Virus record (IMG/VR): IMGVR_UViG_3300011113_000747
Span: 120,543 to 184,542 of that record
DNA from: a virus
Length of the DNA stretch: 64,000 bases
Reading direction: 5' to 3' (one strand)
The position numbers and the translations under genes were made by a program. Positions 33,207 to 41,309 of this stretch are shown piece after piece. Below the pieces are notes generated by a model. That model did no database searches and was not told the DNA's origin. It saw only the letters and a list, made by a program, of their open reading frames with translations. The number at the start of each line of letters is the position of its first letter. Within the stretch, counting starts at the first letter, position 1.

Positions 33207-33234
33207 TTGACAGATAAAGGAAACTCTCTATAAT
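33207..33234 (+). promoter_or_regulatory. Strong early promoter, full consensus
   Basis: TTGACA (33207-33212), 16-nt spacer with AGGAAA (33218-33223), TATAAT (33229-33234), 6 nt, ATG at 33241. The best sigma70 match in the window. Confidence 0.88.
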
Positions 33235-33240
33235 AAGAGC

Positions 33241-33522
33241 ATGATTCACACTGAAACAAAATTCGCATATCGTCACAAGCCAACAGGCAAATGGTGTAAC
33301 TTGGGACCATCATATAATTATGACGGTAATCTGCTGAAATTTAATAACATGGAGTTAAGATTAATAAATGAATTTCAAACCCATGAAGTTCTATATAGCG
33401 CCAGAAACATCATTGAAGAAGATTTGCTACGCAGTGTTATGAATGGTGAGCGTTATGCTGCAAAAAACTTTTTGGAATTTGAGCTTGTGGAAATTGAAAT
33501 AGAGTATAAATTAAAAGCATGA
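33241..33522 (+). CDS. Small hypothetical protein
   Basis: 93 residues, mixed alpha/beta (FAYRHKPTGKWCNLGPSYNYDGNLLKFNNMELRL), of the type seen in phage early regions. First gene after the consensus promoter, so probably highly expressed early. Overlaps the next gene by ATGA. Confidence 0.62.
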   Translation: MIHTETKFAYRHKPTGKWCNLGPSYNYDGNLLKFNNMELRLINEFQTHEVLYSARNIIEEDLLRSVMNGERYAAKNFLEFELVEIEIEYKLKA

Positions 33523-33704
33523 TTAAATTTATTAAAGAACTTTTCCGTGAACGGGTGTGGAAAGAAATCTCTCGTGAATTCCTAAGAAAAGAGCATACAA
33601 TAACTGGTGATGTATGTGCATATTACTACGTTACATATAAAGATATGCTTAGTGGTGATATTAAAAGTAAGGAAGTTGAAGTACCACTTCAACAAATATA
33701 TTAG
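33519..33704 (+). CDS. Small hypothetical protein
   Basis: 61 residues, basic N-terminal helix (KFIKELFRERVWKEISREFLRKE) and a beta C-terminus (VCAYYYVTYKD). Translated from the same message as the preceding gene. No family recognised. Confidence 0.58.
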   Translation: MIKFIKELFRERVWKEISREFLRKEHTITGDVCAYYYVTYKDMLSGDIKSKEVEVPLQQIY

Positions 33705-33716
33705 ATAGAAAACAAA

Positions 33717-33733
33717 AGGAACAATCATATAAT
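33717..33733 (+). promoter_or_regulatory. Early promoter of the HNH gene
   Basis: AGGAAC (33717-33722), N5, TATAAT (33728-33733), 6 nt, ATG at 33740. Confidence 0.75.
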
Positions 33734-33739
33734 TAATAT

Positions 33740-34339
33740 ATGAACAAGAGACCAATTCTTAAACTCAATGCAAGCTTCTTTCCGCTTGCTGCATCTCAAT
33801 GGGAAGATGTCATCATTGACATCTTTTCTGGCGCTGTTTGCCCTCTTGATATCTGGTATACACAGAATGAAGATGGCTCTTATGATGCAACTTCTGTTGA
33901 AACATTCAATGTTATTCGCAGCTGGAATGAATGGAAGCAACTGCCTATTCGTAGTGTAGATGACTTTGTTCATACAACATCTGGTCCAGTTCGTCTGCCA
34001 AGCGTTGTTGTTGCTTCTCGTTTCAACAAAGTCATCTTCAAGACTGTGCAGTTCCCAACCAAGCAGAACATCTTCAAACGTGACAAATACACATGTGGAT
34101 ACACTGGCAAGAAATTGCAGAAGCACGAATTGAGTGTTGATCATATTTTGCCTGTGAGTCGTGGTGGTAAGAATACATGGGATAACTTGATCACATGTGA
34201 AAAGAGTGTCAACACTTTCAAAGACAATCGCCTGCCGCAGGAATGCGGTCTCAAGTTGCTTTGGAAGCCAGAAAAGCCAACCAATGGACTTGTGTTTGAT
34301 AATGCACGAGAAGATTGGAATATGTTCTTGAATTCTTAA
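33740..34339 (+). CDS. HNH endonuclease
   Basis: 199 residues. The HNH core lies at about 112-165: FKRDKYTCGYTGKKL, LSVDHILPVSRGGKNTWDNL (catalytic DH and N), and the following TFKDNRLP. A CxxC zinc pair is incomplete (C..TG instead of CxxC). Related to free-standing phage HNH proteins near packaging or nucleotide genes; DNA nicking or restriction-like action is likely. Own early promoter. Confidence 0.82.
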   Translation: MNKRPILKLNASFFPLAASQWEDVIIDIFSGAVCPLDIWYTQNEDGSYDATSVETFNVIRSWNEWKQLPIRSVDDFVHTTSGPVRLPSVVVASRFNKVIFKTVQFPTKQNIFKRDKYTCGYTGKKLQKHELSVDHILPVSRGGKNTWDNLITCEKSVNTFKDNRLPQECGLKLLWKPEKPTNGLVFDNAREDWNMFLNS

Positions 34340-34355
34340 GGAAATAATGTATAAT
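34328..34355 (+). promoter_or_regulatory. Early promoter of the 34367 operon
   Basis: TTGAAT (34328-34333), 16-nt spacer with AGGAAA (34339-34344), TATAAT (34350-34355); ATG at 34367 after 11 nt, so a leader of about 5 nt. Confidence 0.72.
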
Positions 34356-34366
34356 TATAGTACAAC

Positions 34367-34978
34367 ATGAGCAATAGACTTTACAGTGAGTGGGATAAAA
34401 AATCTCACCCTCAATACAAATTTGGATTTTGGTACATCGTTCCAGGCTCTCTCTGTTGGGAGGGCTGGGATGATTGGAGAGAATTAATGAAAACAAAACA
34501 CCCCATTCAATACTTTGTTCGTGAAACAATTTATGATATTGTGTGGAGTACAAAGCGTCTCTATCGAGATAGCAAGTATACTATCAAATGCTTTTTCAAG
34601 CCATATCATTCTGATATTCGCAAAGCAATCCCACGCAAGTGGGCTGATGTTAGCAGTCTTGTTGTTGATGTCAATTTTGCTATGATTCTTTCTTTCAAGA
34701 AAGAGGCTGATGAATACTGTGTTGATTGGGATTATGGTGATCATCGCAAGTTTAAAAATTGGCTTGATGCTTCAGCTAAATGGATTCAAGAAGATCGCCC
34801 TGCCATTGAAAAACAACGTGATAATGCTTATCCACCATACCCTCTTCCAGAGCACATGCGCGGTTGGAATTACGACCAGCTTTACGGTGAGGTAAATAAG
34901 TTGGAAAAAATTATTGACGAAACAGACTCAGCCATCATCAAGCAAATGGTTGACTATCGCTATTACATGTGGACATGA
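34367..34978 (+). CDS. Conserved phage hypothetical protein
   Basis: 203 residues, Trp/Tyr-rich (SEWDKKSHPQYKFGFWYIVPG; EGWDDWRELMKTKHPIQYFVRETIYD), helical C-terminus. Similar unnamed proteins occur in T4-like and other large phages. No catalytic motif seen. ATGA overlap with the next small gene. Confidence 0.62.
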   Translation: MSNRLYSEWDKKSHPQYKFGFWYIVPGSLCWEGWDDWRELMKTKHPIQYFVRETIYDIVWSTKRLYRDSKYTIKCFFKPYHSDIRKAIPRKWADVSSLVVDVNFAMILSFKKEADEYCVDWDYGDHRKFKNWLDASAKWIQEDRPAIEKQRDNAYPPYPLPEHMRGWNYDQLYGEVNKLEKIIDETDSAIIKQMVDYRYYMWT

Positions 34979-35136
34979 AAATTAACAAAGAAGAACTATA
35001 CAAACTTTACATGCAAGAAGTAGAGGCTATTTGTGAAGTTTGTGATTGGAAGACAAGCTTTTCAGCATCAGAATGCGTCAATATTGTAGCTTATCTTCTT
35101 GAATTGAATCCTGAATTAATTACATATGACAATTAA
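34975..35136 (+). CDS. Small hypothetical protein (53 aa)
   Basis: 53 residues, helical (NKEELYKLYMQEVEAICEVCDWKTSFSASECVNIVAYLLEL) with a CxxC pair. It begins in the stop of the upstream gene and overlaps the phosphatase-like gene by 11 nt, so translation is coupled. Confidence 0.6.
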   Translation: MKINKEELYKLYMQEVEAICEVCDWKTSFSASECVNIVAYLLELNPELITYDN

Positions 35137-35557
35137 TAACTACACTGACTTTGACAATGCCCAAAAATATGCCAAAGATTATGATGCTATCATATCTCTC
35201 GGGTATTTTATGCCAGAACAGTATCGCGAAGGCAAGAAGTATATGTTTCTTGACTTTGAAGATGAGACTTTTGATTCTATAAACATAAACCCCAACAATG
35301 TAAAATATGCTCCCAAAGAAGGACACATTCGTAAGCTGCTTGAATTTATTCGTAGTCTTGCTCCTCATGAACGTTTGCTGGTTCATTGCTTTGCCGGATA
35401 TAGTCGAAGTCCTGCAGCAGTTATCATCGCAAAATGCGAGCGTGATGGAAAAACTATCCATGATGCAAAACAAGAGCTCTACGATGCAAGGATTCCTGAC
35501 AAATTGATTCCTGATCCCAATGACATTATGTTGCACAATTATCTCATGATCAAATGA
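35126..35557 (+). CDS. Dual-specificity / tyrosine phosphatase-like protein
   Basis: 143 residues. The P-loop HCFAGYSRSPA (C88 nucleophile, R94) is the HCx5R signature of cysteine-based phosphatases; the preceding LLVHC strand and following helix are as expected. A general-acid Asp may lie in the LDFEDETFDS loop. It may dephosphorylate proteins or RNA 5' ends. Overlaps both neighbours. Confidence 0.78.
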   Translation: MTINNYTDFDNAQKYAKDYDAIISLGYFMPEQYREGKKYMFLDFEDETFDSININPNNVKYAPKEGHIRKLLEFIRSLAPHERLLVHCFAGYSRSPAAVIIAKCERDGKTIHDAKQELYDARIPDKLIPDPNDIMLHNYLMIK

Positions 35558-35760
35558 AACTTGGAACTCGCACATACACCGAACAAGAAATTGCAATCAT
35601 TGAGGTTTATAAAAGCCATATTCAGTTCTTGCAAAAAGAAATTGACGAACACTGGGATATGCTTGCCAAGCAGGTGCTTAAGACCCAACCTGATGATTGC
35701 TTGAACGACCACGACCACTTGTGGGATTATGTTATGAATGACTTTCATTCAGAAAAGTAG
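35554..35760 (+). CDS. Small helical hypothetical protein
   Basis: 68 residues, one long helix (EQEIAIIEVYKSHIQFLQKEIDEHWDMLAKQVL) and a His/Asp-rich end. Overlaps the phosphatase-like gene by ATGA. The stop codon abuts the promoter of the metallophosphoesterase gene. Confidence 0.58.
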   Translation: MKLGTRTYTEQEIAIIEVYKSHIQFLQKEIDEHWDMLAKQVLKTQPDDCLNDHDHLWDYVMNDFHSEK

Positions 35761-35789
35761 TTGATAAAATTTGAAAAAGACACTATAAT
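35761..35789 (+). promoter_or_regulatory. Promoter with leaderless GTG start
   Basis: TTGATA (35761-35766), 17-nt spacer, TATAAT (35784-35789), 6 nt, GTG at 35796. No AGGAAA element. Confidence 0.7.
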
Positions 35790-35795
35790 ACATAT

Positions 35796-36509
35796 GTGAA
35801 AGAAAAAGATAAAATCATCTTAGTTGGCGATATTCATGGCGAATATAACAAACTGCGCTATGATATTACTCGCTTTGGTTATGAAGATGCATACATCATT
35901 CAAGTGGGTGATTTTGGCGTTGGGTTTCATAAACCCAACTACTACAAAAATCAAGCCTTCCCAAGGCTGAATGAAGTATTAGCAAATAAAAATTGCCATC
36001 TGTATGCTATTCGTGGCAATCATGATGATCCAGAATACTTCAAGCAGACCAACAATCCATTTGACTTCTCCAACATTACTCTGCTGCAGGACTACTCTGA
36101 ACTGGAGCTGCTGGGCAAGAGCATCCTGCTTGTGGGTGGTGCAGTGAGCATTGATCGCAAGGGTCGTGAAGAGGGTAAGAGTTGGTGGAGTGATGAAAAG
36201 TTCAAGCTCAAACTTGAAGATGAGTTTCCATATAAAGATCGCCAATACGACCTGGTTGTAACACATACACGACCAGGTGTCTGTGGAGCATTCAAAGGTT
36301 TCAGTAAAATTGAAAAATTTTGTTGGGATGATGCTGATTTGAAAAATGATCTCATTGAAGAAAGTCAATTGGTTGATTATCTTTATGAGAAGACCAAACC
36401 TAAAGATTGGATTTATGGACATTTTCATGAGAGCAATTTGATTACACATGGAGGCACAGTTTTCAGGTGCCTTGATATCGACGAACACTACGCTTACTAT
36501 TATGCCTAA
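35796..36509 (+). CDS. Calcineurin-like metallophosphoesterase
   Basis: 237 residues. Motifs in order: GDIHGEYN (11-18), QVGDFG (36-41), RGNHDDPE (73-80), VVTHTRPG and YGHFHES. These residues bind two metals in the serine/threonine phosphatase superfamily (as in phage lambda phosphatase). Substrate could be protein phosphate, nucleotide or RNA end. The stop overlaps the next gene. Confidence 0.83.
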   Translation: MKEKDKIILVGDIHGEYNKLRYDITRFGYEDAYIIQVGDFGVGFHKPNYYKNQAFPRLNEVLANKNCHLYAIRGNHDDPEYFKQTNNPFDFSNITLLQDYSELELLGKSILLVGGAVSIDRKGREEGKSWWSDEKFKLKLEDEFPYKDRQYDLVVTHTRPGVCGAFKGFSKIEKFCWDDADLKNDLIEESQLVDYLYEKTKPKDWIYGHFHESNLITHGGTVFRCLDIDEHYAYYYA

Positions 36510-36735
36510 ACAAAACACAAATTATATCAATGGGTGGGGATCTATCTTCACTCGCAAGCATCCATCTCTCAATTATGGGCAGACTGGCAAATACTGGACT
36601 GATGCAAGTTCGCCAAAAGGACATGCATGGTTTGCAGCATCTGTTGATGGTGGTTTTACAAAGCCAGCTGTTGCAGTAAAGTTGAGTTATATCTTCACAA
36701 AAGATAGTACTTACGTTGATGGAACAGAAGCTTGA
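36502..36735 (+). CDS. Small hypothetical protein
   Basis: 77 residues from the ATG at 36502, which overlaps the phosphoesterase stop; the in-frame ATG at 36448 would overlap much more. Aromatic and beta-rich (NYINGWGSIFTRKHPSLNYGQTGKYW). No family recognised. Confidence 0.55.
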   Translation: MPKQNTNYINGWGSIFTRKHPSLNYGQTGKYWTDASSPKGHAWFAASVDGGFTKPAVAVKLSYIFTKDSTYVDGTEA

Positions 36736-36764
36736 TTTTCCCACAAATTAGTATAAGTTATAAA

Positions 36765-37043
36765 ATGAGAAAACACATTACAACATTACTATTGGTTGCA
36801 ACTCTTGCTATTTGCACTCCCAGTTGTTCGACTGTTAAATCGACTTCCGACGCTGCCCTGGCACAAGCCAAGACTGGTGCATCAGTTGGGTTTGCAACTG
36901 AAAAAGTGGAGAAAGGTTATCAGGTGAGTGGTCATGCATCTACCAATGTCTTTGGCATTGAGCCATACAGCTCATTTGTTGCTGGTGTCAGATATGCTCC
37001 TAAGCGTCCTGCTGCACCAGCAGATGTTCAACCAGCTAAATAA
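36765..37043 (+). CDS. Lipoprotein
   Basis: 92 residues. Signal peptide RKHITTLLLVATLAICTPSC with a lipobox ending at Cys, then a polar domain (GASVGFATEKVEKGYQVSGHASTNVFGIEPY). It would be anchored in the envelope, perhaps for superinfection exclusion. A TTGATT...TATAAG promoter 7 nt before the ATG supports this start over 36732. A terminator follows. Confidence 0.72.
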   Translation: MRKHITTLLLVATLAICTPSCSTVKSTSDAALAQAKTGASVGFATEKVEKGYQVSGHASTNVFGIEPYSSFVAGVRYAPKRPAAPADVQPAK

Positions 37044-37062
37044 CAGCATTCAACCCAACAAG

Positions 37063-37090
37063 AGAGAAGTGGAAACACTTCTCTTTTTTT
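37063..37090 (+). terminator. Rho-independent terminator
   Basis: AGAGAAGTG / CACTTCTCT 9-bp stem, GAAA loop (37072-37075), T run to 37090. Confidence 0.92.
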
Positions 37091-37102
37091 GTGGATTGAT
37101 TT

Positions 37103-37119
37103 AGGAAAGATATTATAAT
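37103..37119 (+). promoter_or_regulatory. Early promoter of the 37125 operon
   Basis: AGGAAA (37103-37108), N5, TATAAT (37114-37119), 5 nt, ATG at 37125; TGGATT at 37092-37097 may serve as -35. Confidence 0.75.
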
Positions 37120-37124
37120 AAGGT

Positions 37125-37724
37125 ATGGATAATTTCGAACAACATTTGATGCAAAAGTACCCAGACTTGTTTTATAAAAATAAATCTGGAGAACTAGAAT
37201 GTCCTTGTGGCGCGTGGGTGCCAACTGGCTGGCACAAGATTGTTGATGGTTTGTGTGGTGCCATTATTCAATACACAAAATGCACTCAACGCTCTAGCAG
37301 CGAAATTACCAACAATGCTTATTACTTTTGGAAAGCATGCGCGTCATTTATTAATTGGTGCCATGTAAGGTTCATCAAAGTATTTCCAAAACTCAACAAA
37401 TTGGAATACAACAAGCCTGTATTTTCTCTTATTGAGAAGTTTCGCAAGCGTTACCGAAAATACATCAAATATGGCTGGGTAAATCCACCTGCTGTAAAAA
37501 TTGATCAAATCAAAGAGAAGTATGGTGAATTGCGCTTTTACTATTCTGGGGGCGATGAGCAAGTTGCTGGAATGGTTCGAATGGCAGAATATCTCTGCAA
37601 CCAAACATGCGAAGTAACAGGTAATCCTGGCGTTCTTTGCGTTCGTGGTGGTTGGTATAAGACCCTCTCACCTGAACTCTTAAAAGAAGGTGCATGTGAA
37701 GGATACAAACCAGTTAAACAATAA
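37125..37724 (+). CDS. Conserved phage protein (KEKYGELRFYYSGG family)
   Basis: 199 residues. CPCGAWVPTGW near the N-terminus, then IKEKYGELRFYYSGGDEQVAG and YLCNQTCEVTGNPG, a block I know from many unnamed phage and prophage proteins. Cys pairs suggest zinc binding. Function unknown. First gene of a long unit after a terminator. Confidence 0.68.
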   Translation: MDNFEQHLMQKYPDLFYKNKSGELECPCGAWVPTGWHKIVDGLCGAIIQYTKCTQRSSSEITNNAYYFWKACASFINWCHVRFIKVFPKLNKLEYNKPVFSLIEKFRKRYRKYIKYGWVNPPAVKIDQIKEKYGELRFYYSGGDEQVAGMVRMAEYLCNQTCEVTGNPGVLCVRGGWYKTLSPELLKEGACEGYKPVKQ

Positions 37725-37725
37725 T

Positions 37726-38055
37726 ATGAGTGAAGATGTATTCATTGATATGTTAGAAGATGATGAAGAATCGCCTTATTGCGAAACTTGCGGCAGTTGT
37801 GGCGAAACTGGATGCTGCCCTCCAATCAAATGCCAAGCAGTCAAATGCAAGTATGGCGAAATCAATTTAAAAGATTATAAATGCTTCCAAAATCAGTGGG
37901 AGATTATGTTTAATGCTTTGAGAGATATTGCATCTAATTATAATTTAGATGATGGTAATATTTTGAGACAACATTTAGCGCAACTTGCACAAAATGCTTT
38001 AAAAGCAGTTGACAAAGAATGGGATAAACTCTATAGTAAAGAAAGCAATGACTGA
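37726..38055 (+). CDS. Cys-rich hypothetical protein
   Basis: 109 residues. Residues 16-45 carry eight Cys (CETCGSCGETGCCPP, CQAVKC), a probable zinc-binding knot, followed by a helical half. The ATG right after the previous stop is preferred to the upstream in-frame start at 37690. Confidence 0.62.
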   Translation: MSEDVFIDMLEDDEESPYCETCGSCGETGCCPPIKCQAVKCKYGEINLKDYKCFQNQWEIMFNALRDIASNYNLDDGNILRQHLAQLAQNALKAVDKEWDKLYSKESND

Positions 38056-38365
38056 AAAACACACAATTGAACGCACCTACTATTATGACATGGGTGAAAA
38101 TGGCATTTATCCAGATGATGAAAGCATGATTGCTTTTCTTTTGGATGAATGCATTTTGTTTGTAGGTAATGATTATGGCGATGGCACAGTCAACCTATAC
38201 ATTAACATCAACGATTATTTTGCGCCGGCGGCGGATGCTGAAAACTTACCAACAAAAGATATTGCAAAACTGTTTGAAATGTATCGCAAAGACGGCTACA
38301 ATGGTGTAGCGCAATATGTCGCCGACAAACGAGGCATTACTAACAAACGCTGGAGAGACGAATAA
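38048..38365 (+). CDS. Hypothetical protein
   Basis: 105 residues, acidic (MGENGIYPDDESMIAFLLDECI; DYGDGTVNLYININD), basic end. Overlaps the preceding gene by 8 nt; the start at 38009 would overlap by 47 nt and is less likely. No family recognised. Confidence 0.6.
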   Translation: MTEKHTIERTYYYDMGENGIYPDDESMIAFLLDECILFVGNDYGDGTVNLYININDYFAPAADAENLPTKDIAKLFEMYRKDGYNGVAQYVADKRGITNKRWRDE

Positions 38366-38368
38366 ATT

Positions 38369-38809
38369 ATGAACTACGAACAATTCGCAATATGGCTGCA
38401 TGGATTTCTTGAGATTTCCAATGCAGAAGAAATTAACAAAGAACAAACGCAAATCATCAAAGATCATTTGGCTCTTTTGTTTGAGAAGAAAACTCCTATT
38501 CGCAAAGAAAAGAAAGAAGATGATTCTTTAGAACATTTTAAAAAGTTAGCAGAAGAATGGGAAAAAAGACGCCCAAAAGATATAGACCATCCTAAATACC
38601 CTCCTTATGCTCCTATGCCCATGCCGACATATCCAGGATTTGATCCATACAAAATCACATGTAGTGATGGTACAGTATCACCACTTCCAGAGTTAGGAAC
38701 GTCTGTTTCGGACTTAAATCCTTGCCAAGAAATTTCTTTAGGTAAGCAATTTGTAGGCGTTGATATGCAGTTTGATGCAGAAGCACATAAAACCAAAACA
38801 TACTGCTGA
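38369..38809 (+). CDS. Hypothetical protein with Pro-rich linker
   Basis: 146 residues: helical N-terminus, a charged segment (KKEDDSLEHFKKLAEEWEKRRPKD), then a Pro/Tyr-rich linker (PKYPPYAPMPMPTYPGFDPYK). The stop overlaps the start of the next gene by one base. Confidence 0.58.
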   Translation: MNYEQFAIWLHGFLEISNAEEINKEQTQIIKDHLALLFEKKTPIRKEKKEDDSLEHFKKLAEEWEKRRPKDIDHPKYPPYAPMPMPTYPGFDPYKITCSDGTVSPLPELGTSVSDLNPCQEISLGKQFVGVDMQFDAEAHKTKTYC

Positions 38810-39084
38810 TGAACGACGAACAATTTTTTTCTCTTATTGAAAATAAAGACAGCAGGTGGCCTTGTAAAGGTCATAAAGTAAAATTCAAAGGTGCAGATGG
38901 TTGGTTCTATCCGCACTTTGTCAATGTTATCCAATTCGCCAAAGACAATTTAGAGGTTGGAAAAGTCTATACTGTTCGTAATTGTGAAGTTTATTCTTCA
39001 TGGTGTGCAGTGTGGTTGGAGGGTGAAGGATTGAGTGATGCTTTCTTTCATCTTTCTATGTTTGAATGGCCCGTTAAAGAATAA
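38809..39084 (+). CDS. Small hypothetical protein
   Basis: 91 residues, SH3-like beta pattern (HKVKFKGADGWFYPHFVNVIQFAKDNLEVGKVYTVRNCEVYSSWCAVWLEGE). Proteins of this kind are common in phage early regions. No function known to me. Confidence 0.6.
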   Translation: MNDEQFFSLIENKDSRWPCKGHKVKFKGADGWFYPHFVNVIQFAKDNLEVGKVYTVRNCEVYSSWCAVWLEGEGLSDAFFHLSMFEWPVKE

Positions 39085-39088
39085 AATT

Positions 39089-39172
39089 ATGCCATTGTTT
39101 TTATTACATATTGGTTTAAAAATTGCGGAAATTATTTCCGAATGGATAGATAAACAAAAAACAAAATTATGA
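39089..39172 (+). CDS. Very short peptide (27 aa)
   Basis: 27 residues (start LFLLHIGLKIAEIISEWID), an amphipathic helix. Fills the gap between two genes and ends in ATGA overlap with the next, which is the only support. Confidence 0.35.
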   Translation: MPLFLLHIGLKIAEIISEWIDKQKTKL

Positions 39173-39450
39173 AATTTGTCAAACTAACAGCAAAGCCTGA
39201 CACTTGGTTCAAAGAAGGAACAGAAGTTTATAGCTACGATTGCGATCCTCCAAATCAACTTTGGAGAGTTTCACTTGACGAATGGGAAAGCTGTGTTAAC
39301 TTTCCAGGTATGAAAGCAATATGCGTTCGCGGACTTCGCAATACACAACTCGAATATGAAATCGAAATATTTGGAAAAGGAGAGAGATGGGATGGCGAGT
39401 TTTGCGGGTGTGATGAATTTGAAGTAGAAATTGTAGATGAACCTTTTTGA
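39169..39450 (+). CDS. Small hypothetical protein
   Basis: 93 residues, beta-rich with KPDTWFKEGTEVYSYDCD and CGCDEFEVEIVDEPF; acidic. Similar in style to the SH3-like protein two genes upstream. Four nucleotides separate it from the macro-domain gene. Confidence 0.58.
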   Translation: MKFVKLTAKPDTWFKEGTEVYSYDCDPPNQLWRVSLDEWESCVNFPGMKAICVRGLRNTQLEYEIEIFGKGERWDGEFCGCDEFEVEIVDEPF

Positions 39451-39453
39451 AAT

Positions 39454-39969
39454 ATGATCACAACAATCAACAAAGACATTCTGACGGTAGATAAAGGTGT
39501 AATCGTCCACTCTGTCAACTGCATTGGTGCAGTGGGCGGGCTAGCAGGCGCAATTGCACGCAAATGGCCCAAAAATGCAGAACAATATCGCGATCATGTA
39601 AAGCGTCAAACTCTTCCTATCATGCTGCTAGGCAGTGTGTTTGAAGTGAATGTAGCTCACAATGTTATTGTAGCCAATCTGTTTGGGCAGAACAATGTTG
39701 GCACTAGAGAAAGGCAAACAGAATACTCTGCTCTCATTGCAGGCTTTAAAAAAATTGCTAATACCTGTTTTGGAGGCAATGATAGATGTGAAGTGGATTA
39801 TGGTAATCCATTTGGGTCTATTTATGAAAAAATAGATTTGACTGACATTTATATTCCATATAAAATCGGCTGCGGTTTGGGTGGTGCCGATTGGAATATT
39901 GTAGAAGAAATTATCAACAAAACATTTGAGAAAAGCCATAACGACGTATATATTTGCAAACATGAATAG
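39454..39969 (+). CDS. Macro domain protein (ADP-ribose binding)
   Basis: 171 residues making up a single macro domain: VIVHSVNCIGAVGGLAGAIARKWP (ADP-ribose loop 1 region), LFGQ, and IYIPYKIGCGLGGADWNIVEEII (phosphate loop 2 GxGxGG-type). Such domains bind or hydrolyse ADP-ribose from proteins, nucleic acids or ADP-ribose-1''-phosphate. In a phage it could reverse ADP-ribosylation by host defence toxins or process tRNA-repair by-products. Confidence 0.83.
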   Translation: MITTINKDILTVDKGVIVHSVNCIGAVGGLAGAIARKWPKNAEQYRDHVKRQTLPIMLLGSVFEVNVAHNVIVANLFGQNNVGTRERQTEYSALIAGFKKIANTCFGGNDRCEVDYGNPFGSIYEKIDLTDIYIPYKIGCGLGGADWNIVEEIINKTFEKSHNDVYICKHE

Positions 39970-40477
39970 AGAAATTAAATTTCGAATTTGGGACAAACAA
40001 AACAAAACTTGGGCTGAGAACAGTAGTTCCTTGCACTGTTTCAGCAATTGGAGCATTTGCCCATTCACAGGCAAGCTGACTGATTATGTTGGCTTAATTG
40101 ATGGTGATCATGGCGACAAATACACTGCATCACCTGCACCTGATTATTACATGCAGGGTGGAAAGATTGTAAAAGATTCTCGTTATGTTATCCAGCAATA
40201 CACTGGTAAGAAAGACAAAAACAACGTTGAAATCTACGAAGGTGATATTGTTAAATACAGCAGATGCCATGTAGTTTCTGTTGAAGAACGCAAAAATGTT
40301 TTCAGTTCAAAGCTCATCGAAGATGGTGATTTTGTTGGTGAAATTATTTTTCTTTTTCCAAGCTTTTGCTGGTCTTATGATCACAAGAGGTACGATGATA
40401 TTGAAAATATGACTGGTGCAACACATAGATATGAAGTCATCGGCAATATCTTTGAAACCCCCGAACTCCTAAAATGA
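39962..40477 (+). CDS. YopX-family protein
   Basis: 171 residues from the ATG at 39962. NREIKFRIWDKQNKTW at the start, VIQQYTGKKDKNNVEIYEGDIVKY in the middle and YEVIGNIFETPELL at the end are the YopX signature found in many phages; the function is unknown. It overlaps the macro-domain gene by 8 nt. Confidence 0.85.
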   Translation: MNREIKFRIWDKQNKTWAENSSSLHCFSNWSICPFTGKLTDYVGLIDGDHGDKYTASPAPDYYMQGGKIVKDSRYVIQQYTGKKDKNNVEIYEGDIVKYSRCHVVSVEERKNVFSSKLIEDGDFVGEIIFLFPSFCWSYDHKRYDDIENMTGATHRYEVIGNIFETPELLK

Positions 40478-40734
40478 AAGAACAATACTTCAAATGCTCT
40501 TGCAGCAGCGAAATTCTTCGCGTTGCTTATGATGATGAACTCGAACAAACAGAGTTTTCCATTTGGGAGATGCAAAATGCTCACAAAGCAACATTGCGGC
40601 AAAGATTGCGCTGGTGTTGGAGAATTCTGTTTGAGGGTTCTCCATATGGTGATCAGGTAATTATGGAGAAAGAGCAAGTTGCAGATCTCGTAGAATATCT
40701 TGTAAAAATTCAAAACAACGATAAGGAAAATTAA
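40474..40734 (+). CDS. Small hypothetical protein
   Basis: 86 residues starting KEQYFKCSCSSEILRVAYDDE, with a central RQRLRWCWRILFEGSPYGDQVIM seen in small unnamed phage proteins. Its last codons overlap the AGGAAA element of the next promoter. Confidence 0.6.
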   Translation: MKEQYFKCSCSSEILRVAYDDELEQTEFSIWEMQNAHKATLRQRLRWCWRILFEGSPYGDQVIMEKEQVADLVEYLVKIQNNDKEN

Positions 40735-40740
40735 TATAAT
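40724..40740 (+). promoter_or_regulatory. Early promoter of the 40747 operon
   Basis: AGGAAA (40724-40729), N5, TATAAT (40735-40740), 6 nt, ATG at 40747. Confidence 0.77.
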
Positions 40741-40746
40741 AAAGTT

Positions 40747-41013
40747 ATGATTCTATACACCACTGAATTCAAAAAGAAAAACGGAGAGCTTCGTGCTATG
40801 AAATTTGTTCGACCATTTGATGAGCAGGATGAAGCTTTTATTAATGCTAACGTCAAAGGAGTTAAAAAACAAACTCTTAGTGAAGGCTTCGAACGCGTTT
40901 GGGATGTTGAAGCTAAGGGCTTCCGAGTGATTAACCACAACGAGCTCATTAAGCCTGTTGAACCAATTGGTTATGCAATCTATATTCCAACTACTAACAC
41001 ATTTGTATACTAA
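40747..41013 (+). CDS. Small hypothetical protein
   Basis: 88 residues (TTEFKKKNGELRAMKFVRPFDEQDEAFINANVKGV ...). Mixed alpha/beta, basic N-terminus. The stop shares a base with the next start. Confidence 0.6.
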   Translation: MILYTTEFKKKNGELRAMKFVRPFDEQDEAFINANVKGVKKQTLSEGFERVWDVEAKGFRVINHNELIKPVEPIGYAIYIPTTNTFVY

Positions 41014-41309
41014 TGATTGACCCTGACGATATCTCCAAGTCTGTACTAGAACTTGCGGAAGAAATTACATCTGCTGAACGTATTATTCAGTATGGTCACC
41101 CGTCTAAGAACTTTGCAGATATTGCTAAGATGTGGTCAGTTATCTTGAATGTAGAAGTTACACCACAGCAAGTCGGTCTTTGCAATATCGCAACCAAAAT
41201 TTGTAGAGAGATTAACTCACAGAAACGCGACAATCTAGTCGACATCTGTGGATATGCTAAGGCTATTGACCTTGTAAATAACGATTACTATGAAGACGAA
41301 GAAACCTAA
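41013..41309 (+). CDS. DUF6378-like phage protein
   Basis: 98 residues. ITSAERIIQYGHPSKNFADIAKMWSVIL and the later ATKICREINSQKRDNLVDICGYAKAID match the pattern of phage DUF6378 proteins (YGHPxxNF ... KxxRExxxxxxDNxVDIxGYA). All helical; function unknown, sometimes next to nucleotide-metabolism genes. Confidence 0.75.
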   Translation: MIDPDDISKSVLELAEEITSAERIIQYGHPSKNFADIAKMWSVILNVEVTPQQVGLCNIATKICREINSQKRDNLVDICGYAKAIDLVNNDYYEDEET

